Translations under genes and position numbers: made by a program
DNA from: RPQJ01 sp963732415
GTDB lineage: Bacteria; Pseudomonadota; Gammaproteobacteria; Steroidobacterales; Steroidobacteraceae
NCBI GenBank assembly: GCA_963732415.1
Contig: CAVSZK010000012.1
Location: forward strand, 255,917 to 319,916
Direction: 5' to 3'
Length of the DNA stretch: 64,000 nucleotides
In this document: in pieces, positions 34,295-43,115 of the stretch
Layout: the number at the start of each line of letters is the position of its first letter
Position numbering within the stretch: position 1 is the stretch's first letter
The notes under the pieces: generated by a model
Database searches by the model: none
Told to the model about the DNA's origin: nothing
The model's input: the letters and a program-made list of their open reading frames with translations, nothing else

Positions 34295-34295
34295 C

Positions 34296-36755
34296 TCAGG
34301 CCGCCTCGGCCGGTACCCGCAGTGTCCATCCTGGGTCGCGTCCCTGTCCCGCGCCGCGTGACAGACGCATGGCATTCAACACCACCACGATCGAACTGAT
34401 CGACATGCCGATCGCCGCGAGCCAGGGCGGAACGTAGCCGAACGCGGCCAGCGGCAGCGCCGCGACGTTGTACCCGATCGCCCAGGCGAGGTTCTGCCGG
34501 ATGATCCGCTGCGTGCGCCTGGCGACGTCGACGGCCTGCGGGATTTCCTCCAGCGAATCACGCACGAGGATGAGATCGGCACTCGTCTGCGCCAGCGCCG
34601 AGCCGCGCCCCATTGCCATGGCGACGTCCGCCCCGCGCAGCAGCGGCGCATCGTTGATGCCGTCGCCGATCGCGACGACCACCGATCCGGCGGACTGCAG
34701 TTGCTTGACGCGTGCGAGCTTGCCGCCCGGGTCGAGCCGGGACGCAAAACGTTCGATGCCGCAGAGCCTCGCGATACGCGACACCGCGTCCTCGTCGTCT
34801 CCGCTCACTATCTCGGAATCGAGACCCAGCCGGCGGAGCCCTGCGACGCACCCGGCGGCCTCGGGGCGCAGCTGGTCGGTCAGCCGAAATGCCGCGAGCG
34901 GACCGCTCGAGTCGCCCAGGCAGACCCAGCTCTCGCCGTCGACGCCTTTGATCTCCGCGTGCGAGGGCGCAAGCCCGGTCACGAACGATGGGCGGCCGAT
35001 GCGCAGCCGCCGATTGCTCACCGTCCCTTCGATACCGAGCCCCGCATGGACCTCGACCGCCGTGGCCTCGGCTGTCGCCACGCCCGGCTCGATGAATGCG
35101 CGGGCGATCGGGTGCTCGGACATGCGCTCCAGCGCCGCCGCCATCTCGAGGCACTGGGCCTCGGTAGAACCGGCGAGCGGGCGAATCTCCTCGACCCGGA
35201 CCAGGCCCCGGGTCAGCGTCCCGGTCTTGTCCCAGAGCGCACAGTCGGCCCTGGCAAGGGTTTCGAGCGCGTCCGAGTGCGCCACCAGCACGCCACGCCG
35301 TGCCAGCCCTGCGGTGGCCGCGGCGATGGCCGCCGGCGTGGCAAGCGACAGCGCGCATGGGCAGGTCGCGACCAGCACCGCGAGCGTCGCCGGGAACGCC
35401 CTCGACGGGTCGACGAACCACCAGACCAAGAACACCACCGCCGCACCAACCAGGATCCGGCCGAGGAACCAGGCCGCCGCCCGGTCGGCCGCACGTGCCA
35501 CGCGCGGCCGCTCCGCCTGCGCGCGCTCGAGCAGCGCGACGATGCCTGCCAGCACCGTGCGGTCCGCGACTGCGGAGACCCTCACCCTGAGCGGCGCGCC
35601 CAGGTTCTGCGTGCCCGCGTGCACCGGTGCACCGATCTCCTTGGTGACCGTCGTGGATTCGCCGGTCAGCATGGACTCATCGACGCGTCCTGCGCCTTCT
35701 GCGACGACGCCGTCCGCGGCAAACACCTCGCCGGTGCGGACCAGCAGTTCATCGCCGGCTTCCAGTTCGGCAGCCTGCACGTCCTCGATCGTGCCATCAC
35801 GCACACGCCGCGCGGTGACCGGCGCCAGGCGGGCAAGCGCGTCCGCCACGCTGCCGGAGCGGTGGCGGGCAACCATTTCGACGTAGCGGCCGAGCGAAAG
35901 GAAGAACACGAACATGGTCACCGAGTCGAAATACACGTCGCCGTGGCCGGTGAGCGCGTTCCAGACGCTCGCGACGAATGCCAGCACGATCGCGATGCTG
36001 ACAGGCACGTCCATGCTGATCCCGCGGGCGCGCAAGGCCTGCCAGGCACCCACGTAGAAGGGCCAGCCGGCATAGAGCGCAACCGGCACCGAGACCAGCA
36101 TGCTCACCAGGCGCAACAGCTTGCGGATGCCGGGATCCATGCCGGACGTGTGCGCGATATAGAGCGGCACCGCGAACATCATCACCTGCATCATTCCGAA
36201 ACCCGCGACCGCGAGTCGCTTGAGCGCCGTGCGGCGCTCGAGGACGGCAAGCTGGCCAGCCGCGTCGCCGGCCAGCGGATGCGGACGCAGTCCCACGTGC
36301 TCGAGCACGCGCAGCAGGTCCCCGAGGCTGGCGACCTCGGGATCCCAGGTGAGCCGGGCGCGGGCCGTCGCCGGATTGACGCTCACGTCGCGCAGGCCGC
36401 GCTGCTGGCGCAGGGCCTTGTCCGCGAGCCAGCTGCAGGCCGAGCAGCGCAGGCCCTCGAGCAGCACGGTGATGGACCTCGCCCCGCCCGGTTCAGCGGT
36501 GGTCAGTCGCTCAACCAGCTCCGGGCGGTCATAGGCGGACCAGCGGTCGGGCCGCGGGGTATCGTCGGCGCGAGCGGCGGCCGCATCCCGATACCTGTAG
36601 TAGTCGCCGAGTCCCGCTCCGGCGATGAACTCGGCGACGGCCCGGCAGCCGTGGCAGCAGACCGGCTCGTCGCGCCCATCGATCCGTGCATGGATTACGA
36701 CGCCGGCGGGAATTGGCTCGCTGCAGTGGAAGCAGGCCGGACCCGTCGGGGTCAT
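34296..36755 (-). CDS. ccoI: copper-exporting P1B-type ATPase CcoI
   Basis: An 819-residue copper pump supplying cbb3 oxidase biogenesis. The N-terminal region binds metal through CFHC (Cys8, Cys11) and CCHGC (33-37), then an HMA domain with GLRCSACSW. Eight membrane segments include the metal-path motif TCPCALS; the actuator has TGES, the P-domain DKTGTLTRG, and the hinge GDGINDAPLL. Length and architecture fit FixI/CcoI rather than CopA. Its ATG overlaps the small fixH-like gene in an ATGA. Confidence 0.94.
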   Translation of the reverse strand: MTPTGPACFHCSEPIPAGVVIHARIDGRDEPVCCHGCRAVAEFIAGAGLGDYYRYRDAAAARADDTPRPDRWSAYDRPELVERLTTAEPGGARSITVLLEGLRCSACSWLADKALRQQRGLRDVSVNPATARARLTWDPEVASLGDLLRVLEHVGLRPHPLAGDAAGQLAVLERRTALKRLAVAGFGMMQVMMFAVPLYIAHTSGMDPGIRKLLRLVSMLVSVPVALYAGWPFYVGAWQALRARGISMDVPVSIAIVLAFVASVWNALTGHGDVYFDSVTMFVFFLSLGRYVEMVARHRSGSVADALARLAPVTARRVRDGTIEDVQAAELEAGDELLVRTGEVFAADGVVAEGAGRVDESMLTGESTTVTKEIGAPVHAGTQNLGAPLRVRVSAVADRTVLAGIVALLERAQAERPRVARAADRAAAWFLGRILVGAAVVFLVWWFVDPSRAFPATLAVLVATCPCALSLATPAAIAAATAGLARRGVLVAHSDALETLARADCALWDKTGTLTRGLVRVEEIRPLAGSTEAQCLEMAAALERMSEHPIARAFIEPGVATAEATAVEVHAGLGIEGTVSNRRLRIGRPSFVTGLAPSHAEIKGVDGESWVCLGDSSGPLAAFRLTDQLRPEAAGCVAGLRRLGLDSEIVSGDDEDAVSRIARLCGIERFASRLDPGGKLARVKQLQSAGSVVVAIGDGINDAPLLRGADVAMAMGRGSALAQTSADLILVRDSLEEIPQAVDVARRTQRIIRQNLAWAIGYNVAALPLAAFGYVPPWLAAIGMSISSIVVVLNAMRLSRGAGQGRDPGWTLRVPAEAA

Positions 36756-36952
36756 GGAGCCCGGTCGGAGTCGGTCTCACCGCATTTCATGGTCACGCCG
36801 TCCTGCACGCAGTCCTGGCTCACCAGCGTCTCTGGCCGCGTTACCGCGAGGTAATAGGTCACGGCGCCGCCCACCACGGAGAGCGCGGGCGGCAGCATCA
36901 GCAGCCAGGGCCACAGCTGTCGGTACCAGGGTCGGGGCGTGGTGGTGCTCAT
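36752..36952 (-). CDS. FixH-like protein lacking its periplasmic domain
   Basis: A 66-residue protein: RPWYRQLWPWLLMLPPALSVV then VTYYLAVTRPETLVSQDC, the pattern of the FixH/CcoH membrane anchor. Typical FixH has a periplasmic domain of about 100 residues after this; here the chain stops after VQDGVTMKCGETDSDRAP. The usual DDYY-like stretch is replaced by a segment with two cysteines. The stop overlaps ccoI, leaving no room for the missing part, so it is genuinely short rather than frameshifted within this gap. It sits in the normal fixH position between ccoG and ccoI. Confidence 0.75.
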   Translation of the reverse strand: MSTTTPRPWYRQLWPWLLMLPPALSVVGGAVTYYLAVTRPETLVSQDCVQDGVTMKCGETDSDRAP

Positions 36953-36964
36953 GTGCGTAGCGTA

Positions 36965-38343
<1,379 letters not shown>

Positions 38344-38347
<4 letters not shown>

Positions 38348-38673
38348 TCGTTGCTCCGGGTCCCGCCTTCAGCCTGGTCCTGGTCAGGTGGTTCCGGGTG
38401 CGCGGTCCGGACGAGATACAGGCTGAGCAGGCTCGAGAGCGTGGACACCAGCCAGAAAAAGAAGAATCCGACGGCGTATCCGGTCATGCGCGTTGCGAAA
38501 CCGGGTGGCGGATAGTCATCGTTGCCGATCAGCAGCGGGTCCAGGAACGCGAAGCAGATCATCGTGGCGACGCTGGCCGTGATGAACGAGGGCCAGAGCA
38601 CGATAGCCACGTCCTGCCCGAGGCGTGGCCATCGCAGCTTGCCCGAGTACTCCGATCGGTGGGACCCGAACAC
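38344..38673 (-). CDS. small two-segment membrane protein between ccoP and ccoG
   Basis: About 109 residues from GTG 38673, eight bases after the ccoP stop; no ATG lies nearer. It has two membrane segments (VLWPSFITASVATMICFAF and YAVGFFFFWLVSTLSSLLS), a linker DPLLIGNDDYPPPGF and an acidic tail. I do not recognise a named family. Position and coupling on both sides suggest a part in oxidase assembly or stability. The start is the least certain point. Confidence 0.7.
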
Positions 38674-38680
38674 GATCAGC

Positions 38681-39583
38681 TCAATTGCTGGTACCGGCGA
38701 GCTGGATGGCATAGGCCGCCAGCAACCGCACGCGCTCCGGGCCGAGGCGCTCGCCAAACACGGGCATCTGGCCATTGCGACCGTTCTCCAGTGTCTGGTG
38801 CAGCGTCGCCGCGTCACCACCATAGAGCCAGATATCGTCGGTCAGGTTCGGGGCGCCGAGAATCGGATTGCCCTTGCCATCGACACCGTGACACGCAGCG
38901 CAGTTGGTCTCGAACAGGGACTGGCCGGCTGCCGCGAGCGACGCGTCGGCCTGCTGGCCGCTCAACTGCTGGACGTAGGCAACGACCTGGTCGACGCCCT
39001 GCGCGCCGAGCACCGGGCCCCAGGGCGGCATCACCGCAATGCGCCCGGCCGAGATTGTCTGCACCACCGTGTCGGGATCGCCGCCCCACAGCCAGTTGGC
39101 GTCGGTAAGGTTCGGGAAGCCCTTCGCGCCGCCGCCGTCCGAGCCGTGGCACTGGGCGCAGTTCACCTGGAACAGGTTGCGCGCCGTGGACATCGCCCTC
39201 GGGTCGGCTGCGAGCTGGGGAATGGTCATGGTGGCGAACGGAGCAAGGTAGGCGGCTGCCCTGGCCTCCGCCGCCGCCCTTTCCTGCTCGTACTGGCCAC
39301 TTTGTGTCCAGCCCTTGAGACCCGAGAACGAACCCAGGCCCGGGTACAGCACAAGGTAGACCAGGCCGAAGGCCACCGTGAGATAGAACAGCCACAGCCA
39401 CCAGCGAGGCAGCGGGTTGTTGTACTCGCGCAGGTCCTTGTCCCAGACGTGCCCGGTATCGGCGCCCCCGCCGATCTTCTCGCCGGCCGCCTTGGGCTTG
39501 GAGGTCCACCTCAGCAGCCACAGGCAGCCGAAGATGTTGAATAGCGTCACGAGGACGATGAACACGCTCCAACCGCTAGTCAT
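38681..39583 (-). CDS. ccoP: cbb3 oxidase subunit III, di-heme cytochrome c
   Basis: A 300-residue protein. N-terminal membrane segment, then HVWDKDLREYNNPLPRWW and a second segment (65-80), as in two-segment CcoP. Two c-type hemes: CAQCH at 142-146 with distal Met185 (AVMPPWG), and CAACH at 228-232 with Met273 (GQMPVF). It carries electrons from soluble cytochromes to CcoO. Its ATG overlaps the ccoQ stop. Confidence 0.95.
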   Translation of the reverse strand: MTSGWSVFIVLVTLFNIFGCLWLLRWTSKPKAAGEKIGGGADTGHVWDKDLREYNNPLPRWWLWLFYLTVAFGLVYLVLYPGLGSFSGLKGWTQSGQYEQERAAAEARAAAYLAPFATMTIPQLAADPRAMSTARNLFQVNCAQCHGSDGGGAKGFPNLTDANWLWGGDPDTVVQTISAGRIAVMPPWGPVLGAQGVDQVVAYVQQLSGQQADASLAAAGQSLFETNCAACHGVDGKGNPILGAPNLTDDIWLYGGDAATLHQTLENGRNGQMPVFGERLGPERVRLLAAYAIQLAGTSN

Positions 39584-39750
39584 GGGGTCTTGCTCCCTTT
39601 TTCCTTCCCGGGCGGATATTCGTGGAACGGCAATTCGGCCATCTCCTTGAACTCCGCCTTGCGGCGCTTGCTGTAAGCCCAGAATACGATCGCAACGAAC
39701 GCCAGCATCATTGCCAGCGTCATCAGGCCACGAATGGTGCCGATGCCCAT
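39580..39750 (-). CDS. ccoQ: cbb3 oxidase small subunit CcoQ
   Basis: A 56-residue protein read directly from the gap between ccoO and ccoP. It starts MGIGTIRGLMTLAMMLAFVA, has one membrane segment continuing to FWAYSKRRK, and a charged tail with ELPFHEYPPG. This is the usual CcoQ/FixQ form. The stop TGA (39580-39582) overlaps the ccoP ATG; it starts three bases after ccoO ends. Confidence 0.9.
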   Translation of the reverse strand: MGIGTIRGLMTLAMMLAFVAIVFWAYSKRRKAEFKEMAELPFHEYPPGKEKGSKTP

Positions 39751-39753
39751 GCC

Positions 39754-40362
39754 TCAGCCACCCGACCTTAGCTCGATGCCGAGGCCCTGCAGGTAGGCGA
39801 CCAGCGCATCGAGCTCGGTCTTGCCTGCCACTGCGGCCGCGGCTCCGGCGATGTCGTCGTCGGTATAGGGCACGCCTTCCATGCGCAGCACGCGCATCTT
39901 CTTCGCGACCAGTTCACCGTCTACCGTGGCCTTCTCGAGCCACGGGTAGCGCGGCATGTTCGACTCCGGCACGACGTCGCGCGGGTTGAGCAGGTGCACG
40001 CGGTGCCAGTCGTCCGAGTAACGGGCGCCGACGCGGGCGAGGTCGGGCCCGGTGCGCTTCGACCCAAACTGGAACGGATGGTCATACACGGACTCGCCCG
40101 CGAGCGAGTAGGGTCCGTAGCGCTCGGTCTCGGAGCGGAACGGCCTGATCATCTGCGAATGGCAGTTGTAGCAGCCCTCGCGGACGTAGACGTCCCGGCC
40201 CGCCAGCCGGAGCGCCTCGTAGGGCTTGATGCCCGGCGACGGCTGGTTGCTCACGCCCTGGAAGTAGAGCGGCACGATTTCCACCAGCCCGCCGAAGCTG
40301 ATCGCGATCGCGATCAGCACGCCCATCAGGCCGATTTTCTTTTCGATTGATTCGTGGTTCAT
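39754..40362 (-). CDS. ccoO: cbb3 oxidase subunit II, mono-heme cytochrome c
   Basis: A 202-residue membrane-anchored cytochrome. It starts MNHESIEKKIGLMG, anchor at 11-34, heme site CYNCH (Cys64, Cys67, His68) in REGCYNCHSQMIRPF, and distal Met136 in ESNMPRYPWL. The frame extends 12 codons further into ccoN but the ATG at 40362 matches the family start. Ten bases after the ccoN stop. Confidence 0.95.
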   Translation of the reverse strand: MNHESIEKKIGLMGVLIAIAISFGGLVEIVPLYFQGVSNQPSPGIKPYEALRLAGRDVYVREGCYNCHSQMIRPFRSETERYGPYSLAGESVYDHPFQFGSKRTGPDLARVGARYSDDWHRVHLLNPRDVVPESNMPRYPWLEKATVDGELVAKKMRVLRMEGVPYTDDDIAGAAAAVAGKTELDALVAYLQGLGIELRSGG

Positions 40363-40372
40363 GGGTGCTTCC

Positions 40373-41791
40373 TCAGGCCGGCTGCACGACCGGCGCATCC
40401 GCGGTGCTGGTGCGGGCGGCGGCGGTCTTCCAGACGTTCCAGGCCATGATGAACATGCCAGAGAGCACCAGCGTGCCGCCGGCGAGGCGGACCGCGTAGT
40501 ACGGGTACGTCGACTTGATGGATTCGATGAACGCGTAGGTGAGCGTGCCGTCGGCGTTGGTGGCCCGCCACATCAGGCCCTGCATCACGCCGGCGATCCA
40601 CATCGAGGTGATGTAGAGCACCACGCCGATGGTCGTGATCCAGAAATGCACGTCGATCGCCTTGGTGCTGTACATCTGCTCGCGTCCGAACAGCTTCGGG
40701 ATCAGCGCGTACATCGAGCCGATCGAGATCATCGCGACCCAGCCGAGCGCGCCGGAGTGCACGTGGCCGATGGTCCAGTCGGTGTAGTGCGACAGGGCGT
40801 TGACGGTCTTGATCGACATCATCGGCCCTTCGAACGTGGACATGCCGTAGAAGGACAGCGACACGATCATGAACTTGAGGATCGGGTCGGTGCGCAGCTT
40901 ATGCCAGGCCCCGGAGAGCGTCATGATGCCGTTGATCATGCCGCCCCACGACGGCGCGAGCAGGATCAGCGAGAAGACCATGCCGAGCGACTGTGCCCAG
41001 TCCGGCAGTGTCGTGTAGTGCAGGTGGTGCGGGCCCGCCCACATGTAGATGGCGATCAGCGCCCAGAAATGCACTACCGACAGGCGGTACGAATAGACCG
41101 GTCGCCCGGCCTGCTTCGGGATGAAGTAATACATCATGCCGAGGAAGGCTGCGGTCAGGAAGAATCCCACCGCGTTGTGCCCGTACCACCACTGCACCAT
41201 CGCATCGACCACGCCCGAGTAGATGCCGTAGGACTTGGTCAAGGTGACCGGGATGGCCAGGTTGTTGAAGATGTGCAGCACCGCGATGGTGATGATGTAG
41301 GCGGCGAAGAACCAGTTCGCCACGTAGATGTGCTTTACCTTGCGTAGCGCGATGGTGCCGAAGAACACCACGGCATAGGCGACCCACACGACCGTGATCA
41401 GCAGGTCGATCGGCCACTCGAGCTCCGCGTATTCCTTGCCCTGGGTGATGCCGAGCGGCAGCGTGATGGCGGCGCAGAGGATCACCAGCTGCCATCCCCA
41501 GAACGTGAACGAGGCGAGCTTGTCCGCGAACAGGCGCACGTGGCAGGTGCGCTGCACGATGTAGTAGGAGGACGCGAACAGCGCGCTGCCGCCGAACGCG
41601 AAGATCACCGCGTTGGTGTGCAGAGGGCGCAACCGGCTGTAGGCCAGCCAGGGGACGGGTGGTAGCAGGTCGGGCCACAGCAGTTGCGCCGCGATCAGGA
41701 CGCCGACCAGCATGCCGACAATTCCCCAGACCACGGTCATTATCGCGAACTGCCGGACGACCTTGTCGTTGTAGTAAGAGCCGGTGTTCAT
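40373..41791 (-). CDS. ccoN: cbb3 oxidase catalytic subunit I
   Basis: A 472-residue heme-copper oxidase subunit with 12 membrane segments. By alignment from memory with Pseudomonas stutzeri CcoN, the ligands are all present: low-spin heme His58 and His345, CuB His205, His255 and His256, high-spin heme His343, and the cross-linked Tyr249. It reduces oxygen to water at low oxygen. First gene of ccoNOQP; GAGG precedes the ATG. The 208-base divergent region to the usp gene holds a 16-base palindrome. Confidence 0.96.
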   Translation of the reverse strand: MNTGSYYNDKVVRQFAIMTVVWGIVGMLVGVLIAAQLLWPDLLPPVPWLAYSRLRPLHTNAVIFAFGGSALFASSYYIVQRTCHVRLFADKLASFTFWGWQLVILCAAITLPLGITQGKEYAELEWPIDLLITVVWVAYAVVFFGTIALRKVKHIYVANWFFAAYIITIAVLHIFNNLAIPVTLTKSYGIYSGVVDAMVQWWYGHNAVGFFLTAAFLGMMYYFIPKQAGRPVYSYRLSVVHFWALIAIYMWAGPHHLHYTTLPDWAQSLGMVFSLILLAPSWGGMINGIMTLSGAWHKLRTDPILKFMIVSLSFYGMSTFEGPMMSIKTVNALSHYTDWTIGHVHSGALGWVAMISIGSMYALIPKLFGREQMYSTKAIDVHFWITTIGVVLYITSMWIAGVMQGLMWRATNADGTLTYAFIESIKSTYPYYAVRLAGGTLVLSGMFIMAWNVWKTAAARTSTADAPVVQPA

Positions 41792-41897
41792 GCGCGCCTC
41801 GAGTGTAGGTATCCTGTGCCGCGCGCCAGTCGAGCGCGCGGACCGGCCGTCATGTTACGTAGACAGGGCCGCATGCGACAAGCCTTCGGCAATCTGT

Positions 41898-41913
41898 GGC
41901 ATACGCATATGCC
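41898..41913. promoter_or_regulatory. palindrome GGCATACGCATATGCC between ccoN and usp
   Basis: Perfect six-base arms GGCATA and TATGCC around CGCA. It lies 107 bases before the ccoN ATG and about 87 before the usp ATG, so it could control both divergent genes. I found no TTGAT-N4-ATCAA (FNR/FixK) box in this region. Confidence 0.45.
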
Positions 41914-41999
41914 GCAGCTTCAAACCCTGATTGCGGTCTGTTAGGCGCAGTTGCAAATTGCAGATGGGCGCAATGGGCGCCGGACGGAGGAGGCTGATC

Positions 42000-42953
42000 A
42001 TGGTGCGCCTCGACAGGATCCTGGCGATCGTCGACCCGACATCCGACGTGCAGCCGGCGCTGGACAAGGCACGGCTGCTGGCGCGGCGCTCGGGCGGGAC
42101 ACTCGAGCTATTCATCTGCGACTTCGACCCGTCGTTGAGCGGCAGGCCGCTGTTCGACACGGCGCAGTTGAAGGAACTCCGTGTCGAGTTCGTGAAGGAA
42201 CGGATGGAACTCCTCGAGGCGCTCGCCGACGAGATTCGCGCCGAGGGCATCACGGTCGAAACCCACGTGCACTGGGATAACCCCGTGTACGTCGGCGTCC
42301 TGCGGCGTGTGCAGGAGTCATTGCCTGACCTGGTCGTGAAGGACACGCACCACCATTCGGTGATCCGCAGGGCGCTGCTGACCAATACCGACTGGAGCCT
42401 GATCCGCAGTTGTCCGGCGCCACTGCTGCTCGCGAAGCCCCGCGAGTGGTCGGCGTGCCCGCGCATCCTCGCGGCGCTCGATCCGGAGCACGTCGGGGAC
42501 CAGCCTGCGGCACTGGATCACGCGATCCTCGATGCAGCGGACCTGCTGGCGAAATCGCTGGATGGAGAACTGCACGTCGTCCACGCGTTCCTGTCCGCTG
42601 CGCTGCTCGCGGCGGTGACCGGGGCGGGGGCCAGCGCCATGGCGTTCCCGACCGGGGTTAGCGCGGGCGAGGTCGTCGTGAAGGAACGCGAGCGCGTCGC
42701 TGCAGTCCTCGCGGACGTCCTGGCGAGGCAACCGTTGCCAGCCGACCGCATCCACCTCGAGCAGGGCTCGGCGGTCGACGTGCTGCCGGTCGTCGCGCGG
42801 AGCCTGCCGGCCGACCTGCTGGTGATGGGTGGCGTCTCCCGCAGCCGGTTGCAGGAACTGTTCGTCGGCAGCACGGCGGAACGCGTTCTCGACCGGCTGC
42901 CCTGCGACGTGCTGGTCGTGAAACAGGCCGGGACGAAGGGAAAGACCGGATAG
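42000..42953 (+). CDS. tandem universal stress protein, UspE-like
   Basis: A 317-residue protein with two Usp domains (about 1-150 and 155-315). The second has the nucleotide-binding pattern VMGGVSRSRLQELFVGSTAERVL; the first has the weaker VKDTHHHSVIRRALLTNTDW, as in UspE. GGAGGAGG precedes ATG 42000; earlier in-frame starts lack a ribosome site. Divergent from ccoN, which suggests a role under low oxygen or energy stress. Confidence 0.87.
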   Translation: MVRLDRILAIVDPTSDVQPALDKARLLARRSGGTLELFICDFDPSLSGRPLFDTAQLKELRVEFVKERMELLEALADEIRAEGITVETHVHWDNPVYVGVLRRVQESLPDLVVKDTHHHSVIRRALLTNTDWSLIRSCPAPLLLAKPREWSACPRILAALDPEHVGDQPAALDHAILDAADLLAKSLDGELHVVHAFLSAALLAAVTGAGASAMAFPTGVSAGEVVVKERERVAAVLADVLARQPLPADRIHLEQGSAVDVLPVVARSLPADLLVMGGVSRSRLQELFVGSTAERVLDRLPCDVLVVKQAGTKGKTG

Positions 42954-43115
42954 CAGGGACCGGGGCGTATCGCCCACCGGGGCGGCAGGGCTGTCCCCGA
43001 GCCTGCGGTGGCTGGCGGCCGATGCACGCGCTGTGAACCGCGTCACGTCCGCCTGCGCGAGGACCGCGCCGGCCTCACATTTTGGCCCGCGGACCCGGTC
43101 ATATACTCGGGACCG

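Noticed and set aside
36752..36952. Frameshifted full-length fixH
   Set aside because: The next gene ccoI begins within the stop codon and its N-terminal metal motifs fill the sequence, so the missing FixH domain is not hidden in another frame.
41792..41999. FNR/FixK box upstream of ccoN
   Set aside because: The closest stretch, TTCAAACCCTGATTG, has the half-sites in the wrong order; no TTGAT-N4-ATCAA is present.
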